A stretch of 64,000 bases of DNA from Gigantopelta aegis (lineage: Eukaryota; Mollusca; Gastropoda; Neomphalida; Peltospiridae). The notes beneath the pieces are model-generated. The model worked only from the letters and a program-made list of their open reading frames with translations. It ran no database searches and was not told where the DNA came from. Each line of letters begins with the position of its first letter. Position 1 is the stretch's first letter. Both the position numbers and the translations under genes were made by a program. Positions 11,901-23,058 of this stretch are shown here, in pieces. The stretch is from positions 86,632,525 to 86,696,524 of the forward strand of contig NC_054702.1 of NCBI RefSeq assembly GCF_016097555.1, given 5' to 3'.

Positions 11901-13982
11901 TTTTTACCCTCTTATAAGTCGACCCCCCAAGTTATAAAATAATTTTTGGGTGAAAACAATTCGACTTATAGGCGAAGATATATGGTAGCCTTTTTTCTGT
12001 AATAACTGTAATAATTTGGTGAGATGCATTTTAAGATGCTAGGGTCTCCACGAGTACTCGAGTACTCGGGCACGGGTCGAGTCTGGACTCGAGTACCCGT
12101 GCAGGGGAGAGCAATCTGATATAATTTGTTTTACCTCCCTGTCCTGACATTTTTGTAAACTTAGACGTTACAACAATGGACACAAAACAAAAATCTAACG
12201 TCAGGATTAATTTTGAATTAGATACCGAAAAAAAGAAAACAAAATGCCATCTCTGCGGCATTCTTTTGAGTTACAATGGTGGTACGACCAGTACAATGCG
12301 TAAGCACCTTCTTTTAAAACACCCCAGTGCCACGTGCGAAGTCTCACATCCCATTAATACTACTAGGCAAACAACTATCGGTAACTTTTGTCAATTTGCC
12401 GTGAAAAATCGTAAACCGGCAGACAGGCAGTGGTACTGTTCCTTTAATTTGATCATCGTAATATCAACAAATTTGTGAATATATTAATGACGTCACGTTT
12501 GAAACCAATCAAAACCACTGATATAAACTGAATAATTCTATCAATGCGCCATTCAGAACTCCTCGTACATTTCTTGTAACGTAGCGGAAAGTGACGAGGT
12601 GTTCCGATTGATCAATGCGCCACTTCAATGAATGATTTAAGTCTTGTGTAAGAAATTATGTTTTAAAAAAAACCAATTACATGAATTATGGATGCATTAA
12701 ACACATTCAGGACTTAAAGTATATATTATCTTGATTGTGAGTACTGGTTACTGTGTCAAATATAACTATATTTGGGATACACGATAATGCCTTCTTTCTT
12801 TCTTTTTTTAAACGTTATTCCTTAGTTTTATTATCATCTCGTATAAAAGCCGGGTACTCGGGTCCGGGTCGAGTTTGACAAACGAGTACTCGAGTCCAAT
12901 TTTTTGGACTCGTTGAGGCCCTATAAGATGCTCAACCTTAAATACCTAACTTTCTTATATATTTCTACCACTGCTTTTCTATCGTTCTTTCATTTTATTT
13001 AGATTCATGTTTGTCTGTTATATGTTGTTATATGGCAGTAGTTTCAACATATTCAGTTGTCTTTCAGAAATTCCTCACTTTCTAATGGTGTACTCTAAAG
13101 CTCCACCGGAACATGACCACAAACTCAAGGTACAGAGCGGAACAAAACAATGGGTGAAAATACCATCCATTAAACTGTTCATACACTTTGTCATACCTTT
13201 AGCAAAAACTTAATAACAAAGATAATGTTGAAATATCCTATTGATAATCATATTAATTTATATCCCATCAAGACATTAGAAAACAAAACACCTGCATTAT
13301 CTATTAGCAGATTGATGGATTTTGCTTCATTTTTAGTCTAAGGATAAATATTTATTCTTTCAATTAATTTAAGAATTGAATTGAAGAAAGGGGGCTTTTT
13401 TTGCCTTTAAAATATTCTGAAATTTATATTTAAATTCTATTATTTAAAAAACCCAAAAACAACCATTTTACCTTCAAATTGAATTTTGTCAAATACTTTT
13501 ATGCCTTTAAAATGTTTAATATTTAAAAGAAAAGTAAAAATAATGGGTGTCAAAAGTTTATCATTTATTTAATGTTTAAAATTAGTTTTTTCCCTTATTT
13601 TAAAAACTAAAGTTTTTGTTTGTTTCGTGAAAATGTTTAATATTAAAAATAATACTAAAAAATTGGTATCAAAGTTTATTATTATTTTTTTTTTTTAAAT
13701 CAGTTTTCTTTTTGCATTTTTATTTAAAAAACAAGTGTTCATTTGTTTTGGTCACAAAGATTGATATGTTTTGTTTGTTTTCAGTGGGAGTTGTTCCAGT
13801 TGCCAGATCTAGAGTACTACGATGCCTTGCTGGTTAGGTTGTGTAAAGAAGACTTAAGAAAAATAGTAATGGCGTATGAAGGATATCGAAGTGCATTATT
13901 ACGAGAACTTGAGCGTCGGAAAGACGAACGACAAGAACAACAACACAGAATGTTAACACAGAATGTTGAGACAAAAGTATAG
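2451..13982 (+). CDS. SAV1: Salvador homologue 1 (SAV1), Hippo-pathway scaffold, 5' partial
   Basis: Exons: 2451-3053, 3913-4164, 4904-5093, 6991-7145, 13068-13129, 13785-13982 (stop). All junctions are GT/AG and phases match (1, 1, 2, 1, 0). They give 485 residues; the N-terminal exon is not visible. Domains in order: a Ser/Pro/Gln-rich region with a polyQ tract (about 2893-2950); a Tyr/Asn/His-rich linker; WW1 ([20 protein letters not shown], ending HWSHP); WW2 ([14 protein letters not shown], ending AQYLHP), split by the 5093/6991 intron and with Tyr in place of its second Trp, as in vertebrate SAV1; the VPANPY motif; and a C-terminal SARAH helix ([19 protein letters not shown] onward). 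In animals SAV1 binds the Hippo/MST kinase through SARAH and promotes LATS-Yorkie/YAP signalling. The visible protein is already about 100 residues longer than human SAV1 (383 aa), mostly low-complexity N-terminal sequence. Confidence 0.95.
3102..3574 (+). mobile_element. Palindrome-headed repeat (copy 1), SAV1 intron
   Basis: Positions about 3114-3271 form a hairpin: GTGAAGTT arms around inverted CTATTTATTGCAC blocks, with ACCACGAGAC near the loop. The remaining roughly 300 bp has no hairpin. The whole unit recurs in opposite orientation at 9836-10312. It has no coding capacity and looks like a non-autonomous DNA element. Confidence 0.7.
4450..4700 (+). mobile_element. tRNA-derived SINE (tail type B), degenerate
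   Basis: A tRNA-like head (GAGACGTAGCCCATTGGTAA) is followed by the conserved middle (CACCACGACTGGTATATCAA) and a type B tail with a deletion in the middle-to-tail region. Confidence 0.75.
5208..6546. mobile_element. Non-autonomous hAT-like DNA transposon
   Basis: The termini CAGACCTGTCAACC and GGTTGACAGGTCTG are a perfect 14-bp inverted repeat. The flanks TTAATAAA (5200-5207) and TAAATAAA (6547-6554) match at 7 of 8 bases, as expected for an 8-bp hAT target duplication. Both ends contain CTCC-rich blocks (CTCCCGG on the left, repeated CTCCTGCTTT on the right). No transposase remains. It lies in the SAV1 intron that splits WW2. Confidence 0.8.
7196..8276 (+). mobile_element. Internally deleted piggyBac transposon
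   Basis: The element is flanked by TTAA on both sides (7192-7195 and 8277-8280). The termini CTCTTTCACCAC and GTGGTGAAAGAG are perfect 12-bp inverted repeats. A subterminal ACGACAGGCCGGT motif occurs twice on the left. It carries only the start of a transposase (7442-7843). TTAA targeting is diagnostic for piggyBac. It sits 50 bp after a SAV1 splice donor. Confidence 0.9.
7442..7843 (+). pseudogene. piggyBac transposase, N-terminal fragment (133 aa)
   Basis: The ORF starts with an acidic Asp/Glu-rich stretch ([22 protein letters not shown]), then [20 protein letters not shown] and PGPVKVF, then [18 protein letters not shown]. This order matches the piggyBac/PGBD N-terminal region, where a NPGP-like motif precedes the YF-LF block. 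Reading in another frame just past the stop gives a lysine-rich stretch and [12 protein letters not shown], which may be further transposase remnant. The DDD catalytic core is absent, so it cannot transpose by itself. Confidence 0.8.
8296..8469. repeat. 35-bp tandem repeat, five units
   Basis: The unit CTTAGCAAAGTCTCCAAACT plus 15 more bases is repeated five times with essentially no variation. It begins 16 bp after the piggyBac target site. Confidence 0.95.
8501..9300. repeat. 66-bp minisatellite, about 12 units
   Basis: The unit starts ACTTTAAATGTTTTTTAAGT and runs through GGCCTGTGCTGATAAATAGT. The first three units end in TTTAAG where later ones end in TTCAAC, and the last few have TTTTAGG for TTCTAGG, so variants are clustered as expected from local unit duplication. 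It lies in the largest SAV1 intron. Confidence 0.95.
9298..9674. mobile_element. MITE, family A
   Basis: The left end AAAGGGACGTACCCTAGTTT and right end AAGAGTCTCTCCCTTT are imperfect inverted termini. The body (TTAATTAAACTTAGCGTGCA and neighbours) matches the copies at 874-1452 and 22690-23058. It abuts the 66-bp minisatellite directly. Confidence 0.7.
9679..9805 (+). mobile_element. SINE 3' fragment (tail type A)
   Basis: It contains GGCGACAGCGGGTTTCTTCT, CCTTAACCATATGTCTGACG and the AATGTGTTGAGTGCATCGCT tail. The tRNA head and middle are absent. Confidence 0.8.
9836..10312 (-). mobile_element. Palindrome-headed repeat (copy 2, inverted), SAV1 intron
   Basis: This is the reverse complement of 3102-3574 over its whole length, with scattered substitutions. 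It carries the same AAATGGGGAATTCCC block, the CTGCCGCAGAGTATGATT block and the terminal hairpin (about 10143-10300). Both copies are in SAV1 introns, in opposite orientation, with three exons between them. Confidence 0.75.
10410..11985. mobile_element. pogo/Tc1-superfamily-like non-autonomous transposon
   Basis: The ends CCGTATATCTTCGCCTGTAA and TTATAGGCGAAGATATATGG are imperfect inverted repeats flanked by TA on each side (10408-10409, 11986-11987). Sub-terminal TAAGTCGA motifs occur at both ends (TATAAGTCGAGT, TATAAGTCGACC). It has no transposase ORF. A second element appears to be nested at 10718-11330. Confidence 0.75.
10718..11330. mobile_element. Nested repeat with about 24-bp inverted ends
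   Basis: The left end GGTCATTTCATGTCAGATCA is mirrored by the right end TGATTTGACACGGAATGACC. Sub-terminal blocks AATTTGGTATATAAGG and CTATATACCAAATTTCATTG are also mutually inverted. I see no clear target duplication, so exact borders are uncertain. Confidence 0.55.
12040..12923 (+). mobile_element. hAT transposon derivative (copy 1)
   Basis: The inverted ends TAGGGTCTCCACGAGT and ACTCGTTGAGGCCCTA match at 14 of 16 positions. A perfect 8-bp target duplication TAAGATGC flanks it (12032-12039, 12924-12931). Sub-terminal GAGTACTCGAGTACTCGGGC and GGGTCGAGT motifs appear at both ends. It retains a BED zinc-finger fragment but no hAT catalytic domain. A degenerate relative is at 32963-33603. Confidence 0.9.
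12176..12478 (+). pseudogene. hAT transposase N-terminal BED zinc-finger fragment
   Basis: The 100-residue reading frame contains [20 protein letters not shown] then KHLLLKH, a C-x2-C...H-x4-H BED-type finger as found at the N-terminus of hAT transposases. The frame continues as basic sequence and stops. The RNase-H-like core and dimerisation domain are missing, consistent with the element being 884 bp rather than 2.5-4 kb. Confidence 0.8.
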
Positions 13983-15394
13983 TGTGAACACTGTACATTG
14001 TGCAATAATTTATACAGCTTTTTGTGATGTGAAGTCTGTGACATTTTCTGAGGCCCTGTTTGGGTTTATAAGGAATACATCATAAAATTATTATTATTTT
14101 GGTGCCGTCAGCTTTGCATAACGTTTTCATCTCCTTGTTACTAATAAACATATATATCATGTTATTTTGTTGACAGCTGTTAAGTAAATCATGTTGAAAT
14201 GATGTTGAAGGAAGTCATATTTTATTATTTTTAGTACAACAAATTTTCGATTTAATCAAAAGCAGGCAAAATGGATACTGGTGTCCTATTTTATTATTTT
14301 CGAGTACAACAAATTTCTGATTTTAAAATCAAAAACATTGAATGTTTTTCAGTTATTTATAATAATTTTCAAATGAGATATCTTTAAATCTTTTAATTAT
14401 TTGCTCGAAGTTTTTTGTTCTGTACTGAGGTGTTACTACTTTTGCTTCAACTTCTGTAACATTGTTTGTGTCTACTGACAAGTTGAATACTGTTGAAACA
14501 TTTTTGTTTAGAAATATCTACTCTATATTATCAGTGCTTACCTCCCCTTGTTGGTTGTCATTCATTCAAATGGCTAAAATTAGACTTACGTTAAGTGTTT
14601 GGGCTCATTTATTGCAATTACATTCATGTATGTTGGAATATTTATAATCATTTCACTTACATAGGGTGTACGATACCAAATAAAATCCAATAGGCAACAG
14701 TGTTAACATAAGTGGTTAAAAACATTCTCTGCAATATATTAACCCATAAATATCAGTACTACAACTCCACCATCAAAGTATTAACTGAAGAAAGGTGGAA
14801 CCTTTCATTGCTCATTTTCTATCTAACCAGACATTTTTACAACACCCCTAGTTTCCCACAAAATTGTAGTATTTAGTTTTACAGGTACAGCACACATATT
14901 TCATGCATAAAGCTACTTGACACAGTGGTACTATGGTAGATGAAAATTGCTTAAGTTACAAAAAGACTATATGGGGAAATCATTTTTTAATGTTTTTCTC
15001 CATATCAAATGTCTTCTATTTTAAATGAAAAAAATTGCAGTATATAAAATGTTTTTGCGATTCATTAAAATGGCATAATGACGTTTGACATTTTTGTCTA
15101 AAATTCAGAACTGTTGTGCAGAGAAAAAGGTAACTTTTAGTATATTTAGTGTATGACAGGCTTCAGAATGTTCAGTCCTGGTGTTTTACATGCCCACGCA
15201 AGTCAGGAGCTCTGTGTCAAATGACTGATGAGCAGTCAATGTGCTAATCATTATTTTCTCTTAACATTTTGAATGCTTTAGTTATTTAATGATGAAATGG
15301 GTGATGTTTCAGAATTAATACTGAAACCACATCACAAGTGATAATGTCCATTTTAAGCAATACAATGATGTTTTTTTTAAATGGATTTTAAATA
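13983..15394 (+). other. SAV1 3' UTR and downstream intergenic DNA
   Basis: The first AATAAA after the SAV1 stop is at 14143-14148, followed by T-rich sequence, and is the most likely polyadenylation signal. The rest is AT-rich with no recognised gene or repeat. Confidence 0.45.
14143..14148 (+). terminator. SAV1: Candidate SAV1 polyadenylation signal
   Basis: A canonical AATAAA lies about 160 bp after the stop codon, with a T/G-rich stretch (TGTTATTTTGTTGACAG) 15-35 bp further on. Confidence 0.4.
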
Positions 15395-16998
15395 TACTAC
15401 TCAAAAGAATTTAAGGGTCAAAAATTTATAACCAAATAAGTTTCAGAGTGTATTAGATTGATGATGTAAACTACATCAAAAATTTAATTTATCATTCCAT
15501 ATTTGCAAAAAACACAAATAAACGTCACTGTATACAAGAAAGTCACATGACATGCTGTCAAAGTTGAAGGTTGTCAAACATGGATTTTACACATTAGAAC
15601 ATTCGTTTAATAGTGTGTGAATCCACCCCTGGCGCGAATACACTCGACACATCGTTGCCTCATGCTGTTGATCAGACGTCTGAAGAACTCTTGGGGAATG
15701 GCCTGCCACTCTGCCATAAGAAGTTGACCCAGATCATGAAGGTTGGCCGGAGGGGCATGGTTATCCCGAACTCTCCTGCCTAATTCGTCCCAGGCGTTCT
15801 CTATTGGGGCCAAGTCAGGCGAATATGCTGGCCAATCCATCCTGGCGATACCTTGTTGTCTGAGAAAGTCCGTTACCACCCTGGCGCGGTGGGGTCTGGC
15901 ATTGTCATCCTGCAGAACTGCCCCGCCGCCAATCTGCTGAAGGCCTGGGAGAACCAACGGCCGGATAATCTCATTCAGATAGAGGATTCCATTCAGATTG
16001 CCATCCACCACATAGAGGGGGGTCCTGTGGTGGATAGAGATGCCGCCCCACACCATGACGCTGCCACCACCGAACCGGTGACGTTGTCTAATGTTAACGT
16101 CAGCGAAGCGCTCCCCAGGACGTCTGTAGACACGAACCCGACCGTCGTTGAACTGGAGACTAAACCTGGACTCATCAGTGAACATCACTCGACCCTACTA
16201 AACACGTTGCCACCGCAGATGAAACGTGCACCAGTGACGTCTGGCCGTTCTGTGACGTGGTAGGAGTGGTGGTCGAACAGCCTGGCGACGGCAGCGTAGA
16301 TTATTGGCTCTCAGACGATTGCGTATGGTTTGATCAGACACTCGAGTTCCAGTCGCAGTCCGCAGATTGTCACGTAATCGACGTGCAGTGGTTGTGCGTT
16401 GACGTAGAGCCATATTGGTGATGTAGCGGTCCTCTCTATTTGTAGTGCTTCGGGGTCTTCCCGAACGTGGACGATTTCGAACAGAATTCGTTGCTAGGTA
16501 CCGTTGCCACAGTCGGCCAATGACACTCTGACTGACACCAAGTCTCAGAGCAACATTTCTTTGCGTATTGCCATCCTGAAGCCAAGCAATAGCCCTTCCT
16601 CGATCTTTGAGAGTCAGTTGACGTCGTACCATTGTCGAATTTGGAGTGTGCACCGTACATGAACGCAAGCTCCAATTATACGGAAATTCAGCATTGGGAA
16701 CATGGAATACACATGCAAAGCGTGCAAATGAAGCGCTTTGTGAAAAAGCAAGTTATGGGCACTTAGCAGACCTTTCGCTTTCGCCCTAATTTACGTGCAA
16801 ATGTAAGCATGTTTTCGCCATTAGAACTAGTCGACAGTGTCAATGACAGTGGATTTTAATTCATTTATGGGTTGCTTAGACCCACTTTCGTCAAAATGGA
16901 ACAATACCATGCGTGACATTATGGTCTAGCTAATATAACTGACATTCAGAAAATAATGTCAAAAATATCGTCTGACCCTTAAATTCTTTTGAGTAGTA
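15395..16998 (-). mobile_element. Tc1/mariner transposon, nearly full length
   Basis: The inverted ends TACTACTCAAAAGAATTTAA and TTAAATTCTTTTGAGTAGTA are identical over at least 25 bp, with TA at both flanks (15393-15394, 16999-17000). At 1604 bp with one transposase frame on the minus strand, it has the usual size and layout of a Tc1-type element. The GC-rich coding core stands out from the AT-rich surroundings, pointing to a recent arrival. Confidence 0.95.
15607..16632 (-). pseudogene. Tc1-type DD34E transposase with two adjacent TAG codons
   Basis: From the start MVRRQLTLKDRGRAI the frame runs to GGFTHY and a stop, 341 codons, the normal Tc1 length. It shows a paired-like HTH region (VALRLGVSQSVIGRLWQRYL), a GRPRS-type hook and the catalytic triad in MFTDESRF, VLQDDNARPHRA and YSPDLAPIENAW. 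The only interruption I see is two consecutive in-frame TAG codons at 16195-16200, just before MFTDES. Each could arise by one transition, for example from CAG TGG. Everything else, including spacing between the acidic residues, looks intact, so it was probably inactivated recently. Confidence 0.9.
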
Positions 16999-18340
16999 TA
17001 TATACTAGTACATCTCCCTATGTTTAAATATTTTTTACAGTTTTCAGAGTTAGTAAAATACTTCATATCATGTATGGCATCAAAATGAAGGTAGGATAGT
17101 GCTTTATAATGTCAATACAGGTTCTTACATGGAACACATTGTTATCAAAATTGTGATCACCAACAGTTGGTGATCTATTTTAAATTGATTCGAAACTAGT
17201 ACTTAATGTTTCAGAATTGTGATATGTGAAACTTGAATAGCAAATCATGGTATGATACTGAACTAGATGATCCCTGTCTTGACTTAGTACATATAAAATG
17301 AAGTGACTTTTATAACTTTGTTATCAGGAAATGGTACTATTTTGTATGGTCTCCTTCAGTTTATCCCTAATTGGACACAATAGTATAGATCATATACAAG
17401 ATTGAATTGATGTCACTTATGGTAAAGGTCACATGGAAATGTATTATCAGTGCATACATTTTATATACTAGTACAAAAATTAAAAAAACACTGATTTGTT
17501 ACTATATGAGGTGAAATTGCATACAACCCAAGAACAGATTTGGTGATTATGTGTAGTGTGACACATCAACAGTTCAATGAAATATTATGGTCTTGTTGTT
17601 TCTAGGGGTCTCACTTTTGTTTTTTAAGATGATAGTCATCACTATAGGATATTTGTTGTGTTCACAGGACATTGCCATACTCCCTTAGTTTGTTCCTTTA
17701 ATTTTATACAGTATGTAACGTCATCATGTGGAGATAGGCCTACTTCCAGTTTGCCAATACACTTTATTTACTAAATAAACATCATTTAAAAAAACTCCAA
17801 GTAAACTCTTAGCTCAGTCATCAGATCTTACTCCTATTGACATTTATAGAATGTGTTGGAAAAACGGGTTCATTGAAGCCAGTATGCACCAACCAATATG
17901 AATAATGTCAATGTTGCTATCCAAGAGTACTAGAGGTACATCCAAAGAGCAATACTTCATCGTTTAATTACAAGCATGTGATTCAAGTGTTATACACATT
18001 TTGGTCATACACATTAGTGACACTGAACACTATTTACTCCAGTTTCCAAATTAATTAACTATTGTGCTTGATATATCTTTGTTCTGCTTGCTTCATAATT
18101 ATTCACATGTCACCAGACATTTTGTTTTCTACGTTTGTGCATGGTAATGTGTTTTTAAGTTTTTAATTTGATCACATATCTACTTCAGAAGATTGTTTAT
18201 TAAATAGAGCATCTCCATTACCAATCCTCTGCTGGTCAGAGTACTGCTTATTTATCATATAATGTATTCATTTTTCATCGTATAACATACAGTAATGGGG
18301 AGTGTTTTCAAAATTTTGATTACTGACAGTTGATTATCCA

Positions 18341-18502
18341 GCGTTCTCATTATGCAATTTGTCATACCGACCTGTCGCATCCAGTTTGTCATTTGAAATA
18401 GAACATGTTCTAATTGGTATGACTCTGAAATGACTTGTTCTGATTTGGGAGTTTCGATCACATGTAATAGGTTCGGTGCAAATAATCGCATAATGAGAAT
18501 GC
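18341..18502. mobile_element. Small MITE with GCGTTCTCATTATGC ends
   Basis: The left end GCGTTCTCATTATGC and right end GCATAATGAGAATGC are near-perfect inverted repeats enclosing about 130 bp without coding capacity. Confidence 0.6.
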
Positions 18503-19739
18503 CCCTTTAGCAACTACTATTTAGTATTTTAGAAGTGTTGTGATCTCTGAATTTTGCAAAGTGAATCATGACGTGATATTGAACAAAATGTTCCCAAAAC
18601 ATATTGACATTAGCAACTTATAGCTAAAAATGTTTATCTATGTTAGGGTTTCTTTAAACTGTGTTTCAACTTATTTATTGAGAATCACAGAAGTGAATTA
18701 TTGAATACTGTGTATTTACATAATTCTGTTTAGACATTCTTTCCCCAGCATATTTACTGACTGCAATAATAAATTATTATTTTTAGGGTACTAGGTACCA
18801 TTATGTGCCTTTAAAATTGAAAAGTTAAAATGGAGTGGGATTTTAGGAGAAATATAACATATATTTTTTTAAAACCCAAATTATTTTGAAAATGAAACCT
18901 TTGTAAATATATTTTAAAATTTTCTAATCCTATAAATAGAATGTAATATATGATATATAAGTTATATTTTATAGTATACATAGAGCTACTTCGAACAATG
19001 CTAGAAAGTTATCTTTTTATACAAGAATAAATTCAATGACGCTATTCGTATATTATTCAGTAGATAATTTAAAACTGCTGAAGCAGTCAAAGAGGAAAAT
19101 ATTTTTGGAATAACAACAACATATACTGATGAGCAAACGAAAGATATCGATAATTTTTTTAGAAATAGTAAAACTAACACAAAACTCAAACAGCTCTAGG
19201 GATCAAATGTGCAATTTCACATAAACATGTTTCGTTATACTTGCACTTTCTTTTGATCATCAGTATATATTGCTGGTAGCAAAAGCTATCTTTGAAGATG
19301 GTTTTTCACATCTCAACTTCATACTGTGATTTTAAAACTTTTTAACATATTTATCTTGTGTCCTTTCGAAAACATTTTATACAAGATATATTTGTGTCGG
19401 TTTTGTCACGGGTGAATAACAAATATGACATGTAACAAAACAGTGTTATATATTTATGGTAGAATTTTATAGTTTTTAAAAGTTTACTCATTTTAAATAT
19501 TTATTCAACTTACACTTGCTTTTACTCGCCTATTTACTTCATTCTTCTTATTACCATGTTAAGTGTATCGAGTATGTTTAGTTTGGAATTCAGTTACTAC
19601 TAGAACAGGTGTAATGTACAGATGCTAGCTACAAAGAGATATTTCACTGCATGTGAAATGGTAGGGAAAGAATATTTGCTTTCACTTAGCACATTTTAAT
19701 CTACAGGTATTTAGGGTCCGATATATGGCTATTTTGATG

Positions 19740-19925
19740 CTTAGCTCTAGTATATCTTGCTGCCACAACATAGTAAAAAGCAGCAAGGTGTCTTTTATAT
19801 GCAATTCCCCAGAGACAAAAAAGCAGGTACCACTGTGACAGCCTTTGGTACATGTATGCCAGTCATGGGGTACTGTTTGAGACAGGAAAAAACAAGTGGG
19901 TCCACCAAGGGTATCTATCTTATGT
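19740..19925 (-). mobile_element. Degenerate SINE, minus strand
   Basis: It retains GTGTCTTTTATATGCAATTC, CCTTTGGTACATGTATGCCA and GTGGGTCCACC in the order of the SINE middle, with many substitutions. It is an old copy. Confidence 0.55.
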
Positions 19926-20849
19926 CCCTGTATTGAGGGGAAAAAAACCCTGCTCAATAGTTTATAATTATATAAAAAATTGGGTTTTTACAGCAGGCCT
20001 TTGTCGTTTTCTACACACACTAATTAGCCATATTATTTATTTATACATTAAGACTTTCAGCAAAGTACAGTTGTATTCTGTTTAACCAAGGTAATTAATT
20101 ATGCATTAAATACTAATTATTTCTTCACCAGAAGAGAATAGAGTATGGCCAGTTGTTTAAAGAGAGAGTGCGACATTTGCTTCTGGGCTGGGGAGGGGGT
20201 ATGGGGGAGGGGGTATGGGGGAGGGGGTATAAAAGGTTACTCAACATTTAACCATACACAGACAACCATGACTTCTTATTATAATGTTTTATTATGCTTT
20301 AGGTCAAATATTAGGCTTAAAGCTGGGTATGGTGAGTGTGTCATCTGTTGCCATCTGTAGTTTGTACCAGCACAGAAGAGATGTGTTTTGTCACATTCTA
20401 TTCAGGGCATTTCCTTTTTAACTGCGGGGTGGGAAATAGCCCAGTGATAAAGTGCTCGCTTGATGAACGTTCTGTTTTAATTGGTACCGTACTCACCACA
20501 TCCAGACCCAGCACCAATGTTTTCTGAGCCTTACTGAAAAGCCTGCCTTAAAAAATAACTTGATATTATTTTATTTCTTTAGAATGGCTCGCACAGGACA
20601 GAATTTTGTTTTAGCCAATATTCAGATATGCAGACAATTTCCTGGAACAAGTATTATAGCCACTTTGTATAAAAATTAGCAGTTGGCTAATCTGTATGTG
20701 GTCATTAGCTATATTGCAATATGACACAGAAGCTGACAGCCAGTCATATGGTGACAATTTAGAATTTTGAAAAGCAAATTTTTATTTTACCTAAACATTT
20801 TACGACCACCTATTATATTAAAACATTCTTTGATGTATCAGTGTATAAA

Positions 20850-20960
20850 TATTCCTGGTTATCGTGCTAGTTGCTCATGTTCTGAACTGCGTACGCTACA
20901 ACAGCTTGTTCTGAATGTGCACGTAAAGCCCTATGACCTGACCTGGTCTGAACTTGACCA
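20850..20960 (+). repeat. Fragment of a second short interspersed repeat
   Basis: CTACAACAGCTTGTTCTGAA and TGTGCACGTAAAGCCCTATG recur at 38220-38345 (ATAACAGCTTGCTCTGAATG). The stretch ends in repeated GACCTG units. A possible upstream part of the same family is at 21555-21715 (GTCTTTGGACCCTGTCATGG). Confidence 0.5.
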
Positions 20961-22689
20961 TCTGGTTTGTCCTTGGTCACCCATGTACTTTTAAGGTTAT
21001 CAAGTTATACTACATTTAATTTAGTGGTCATTGGATACCATTTATCTTATGGGTTGTTTCAAAAACCAAAACCAGGTTTAAAAAAAAATGTGTCTAACAA
21101 GCAACATCTGACCGGAAATAAGTTAGATATATATTTTTGTGTTGTGTTGAAAAAAAAAAAAAAAAAAAAGAAATGGTATACTAATGGACATAAGTGTAGT
21201 ATTCTATATTTCAGGGGTTTTTTTTTAGTATATATCCTCAAAAATCCAAAATTTAATGCAAAACCAGGTTTAAAAATTATTAAATATTTTTTTCCAAAGT
21301 TATTAATGGTACTTGCACTTGTACCAGTTATATGTGCATCATTGGTGGCAATCTGTATTTTAATTTTAATTTTAATGAACAGTTTAGATATGAGGTGGAA
21401 ATCATCACCCTGAAGTGGCCAGTCAAATGTTTTAAAAATGATCACCTACATTTAGTTTGCATCGCTATGTAATATGATAAATCTCACTTGGTGTTCTCTC
21501 AAATGATTGTATAATAAATGATTGTATTATATTCTGAGGGTCTATGCAGGAACACAAGTCTCAAGTCTCAAAGTTTAGTCTTTGGACCCTGTCATGGACA
21601 GAACTCTCGAGCGATGTCAGATGTTGTGCCCATGTCAGGCATGCTTGAACAGTTCTCTGATGGAAGCATGCCAATAATTACCCACACCCACACCCACAGT
21701 CTTCGGGAGTAAACTGGCCAGGTTACAGTTTAATAATTATAGAAAATAATATTTTTTATATTACATAGATTTTAAATCTGTAGTGTTGAACAATACCATT
21801 GTAAAGGTATCGTTCAACTTCACACTTAATCAGATTAAGACTGATCTGTTAGTAAGTGTTTTGTGATTAGTGCAGTCAAAAGGGGGCAGGCTGGTTTTTG
21901 TTCGAATGAAACGAAACTGCACAAATCTGGATAACAACATTTATTCATATTAGCATTACTACCAAACAGCTATGTCGGGTTGAAAACAAAGCACTACACA
22001 TTTTTACATGGATTACAACTAATTTTGAGGGTAGTATGATAGAAATACATGGTACATTTCCCCAGAATATCAGTCAAATTTGAGGTTTTGAAAGTCCAAC
22101 ATATTTTTTAATCTACATTTTCTGTTCTTTGAAGCCCGAGTACTGATTTTCTGTATAGACATCTCTCTTCTGACATATTTGCTGGAAAACAGGTTTTTTC
22201 ATCAGCTTAGACTATACGGACTCTTAATACATACTTAAAATCATGAATTTTGTCTCATTATCATTAAGTTTGTACTAACTTTTTATACTGATACCAATGG
22301 ACTGAAGATGTTAATTAAGACTTGTTTGTTAAATAGAAGTTGACAGGTTGGTGCTATGTACATACTAATCGGCATTCCATGTGTTGTAGCAGTTATTGTT
22401 AAGTTGTGGTATTCGTAGGACATATTGTGAAGTTTACTATAAATTATGTTGATTTTTAGTACCCCTTTGCTATTAAAATGGATATTAATGTTTGTTTTTT
22501 GTTTTTAATACTATTTTACATTTAAGAAAGCAGTTATACCACCGACTAAGCTACAGGAAAAGTATAATCTTAGTATCATGAAGATTTGAAATAAATCTTG
22601 AAGGTGAGAATAAAAACAATTAATCTTTAGTGGTCTCCAATATTAGCTTCTGTGTGGGACACAACTGATGCTGGATACATACAATATTA

Positions 22690-23058
22690 GAGTGACAGAC
22701 CTTAGTTTTTAAACACTACAACATATTTTTCACTATTAAATCCATTTTTTAAATAATTTAAATTAGAAATACTCCTATCTTATTATTTAAAATATTCCTT
22801 TTCGTACACCTGAAGTGGTTCTGGTCATCCAGATTTCTATAATTCCCCAAAATGCATTTTTCATAATTGTAAAATCACACGTTCGTCTGATGGTTATTGA
22901 GACATTGCTCTACTTGTATTTAGACAGAATTTCCCAGTTTAAACATCACAGACTTTAACTTCTCTCTGTTATAAAATTCTCCAAATGTTTTGCATGTTTG
23001 TAGATTAATTAAACTTTGTGTCCATTTTCATGGGCTGAAACTAGGGTCTGAACCTTTA
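22690..23058. mobile_element. MITE, family A
   Basis: It runs from GTGACAGACCTTAGTTTTTA to GGGCTGAAACTAGGGTCTGA plus a CCTTTAA end. The body matches the copy at 9298-9674 (GTTTGTAGATTAATTAAACT block). Confidence 0.65.

Noticed and set aside
15853-16263. 136-residue plus-strand frame over the Tc1 element
   Set aside because: It is an antisense shadow of the transposase, whose minus-strand frame carries the recognisable motifs.
20967-21445. Overlapping frames of 128-148 residues on both strands
   Set aside because: They depend on an A-run (polyLys/polyPhe) and AT-rich sequence with no domain or splice context.
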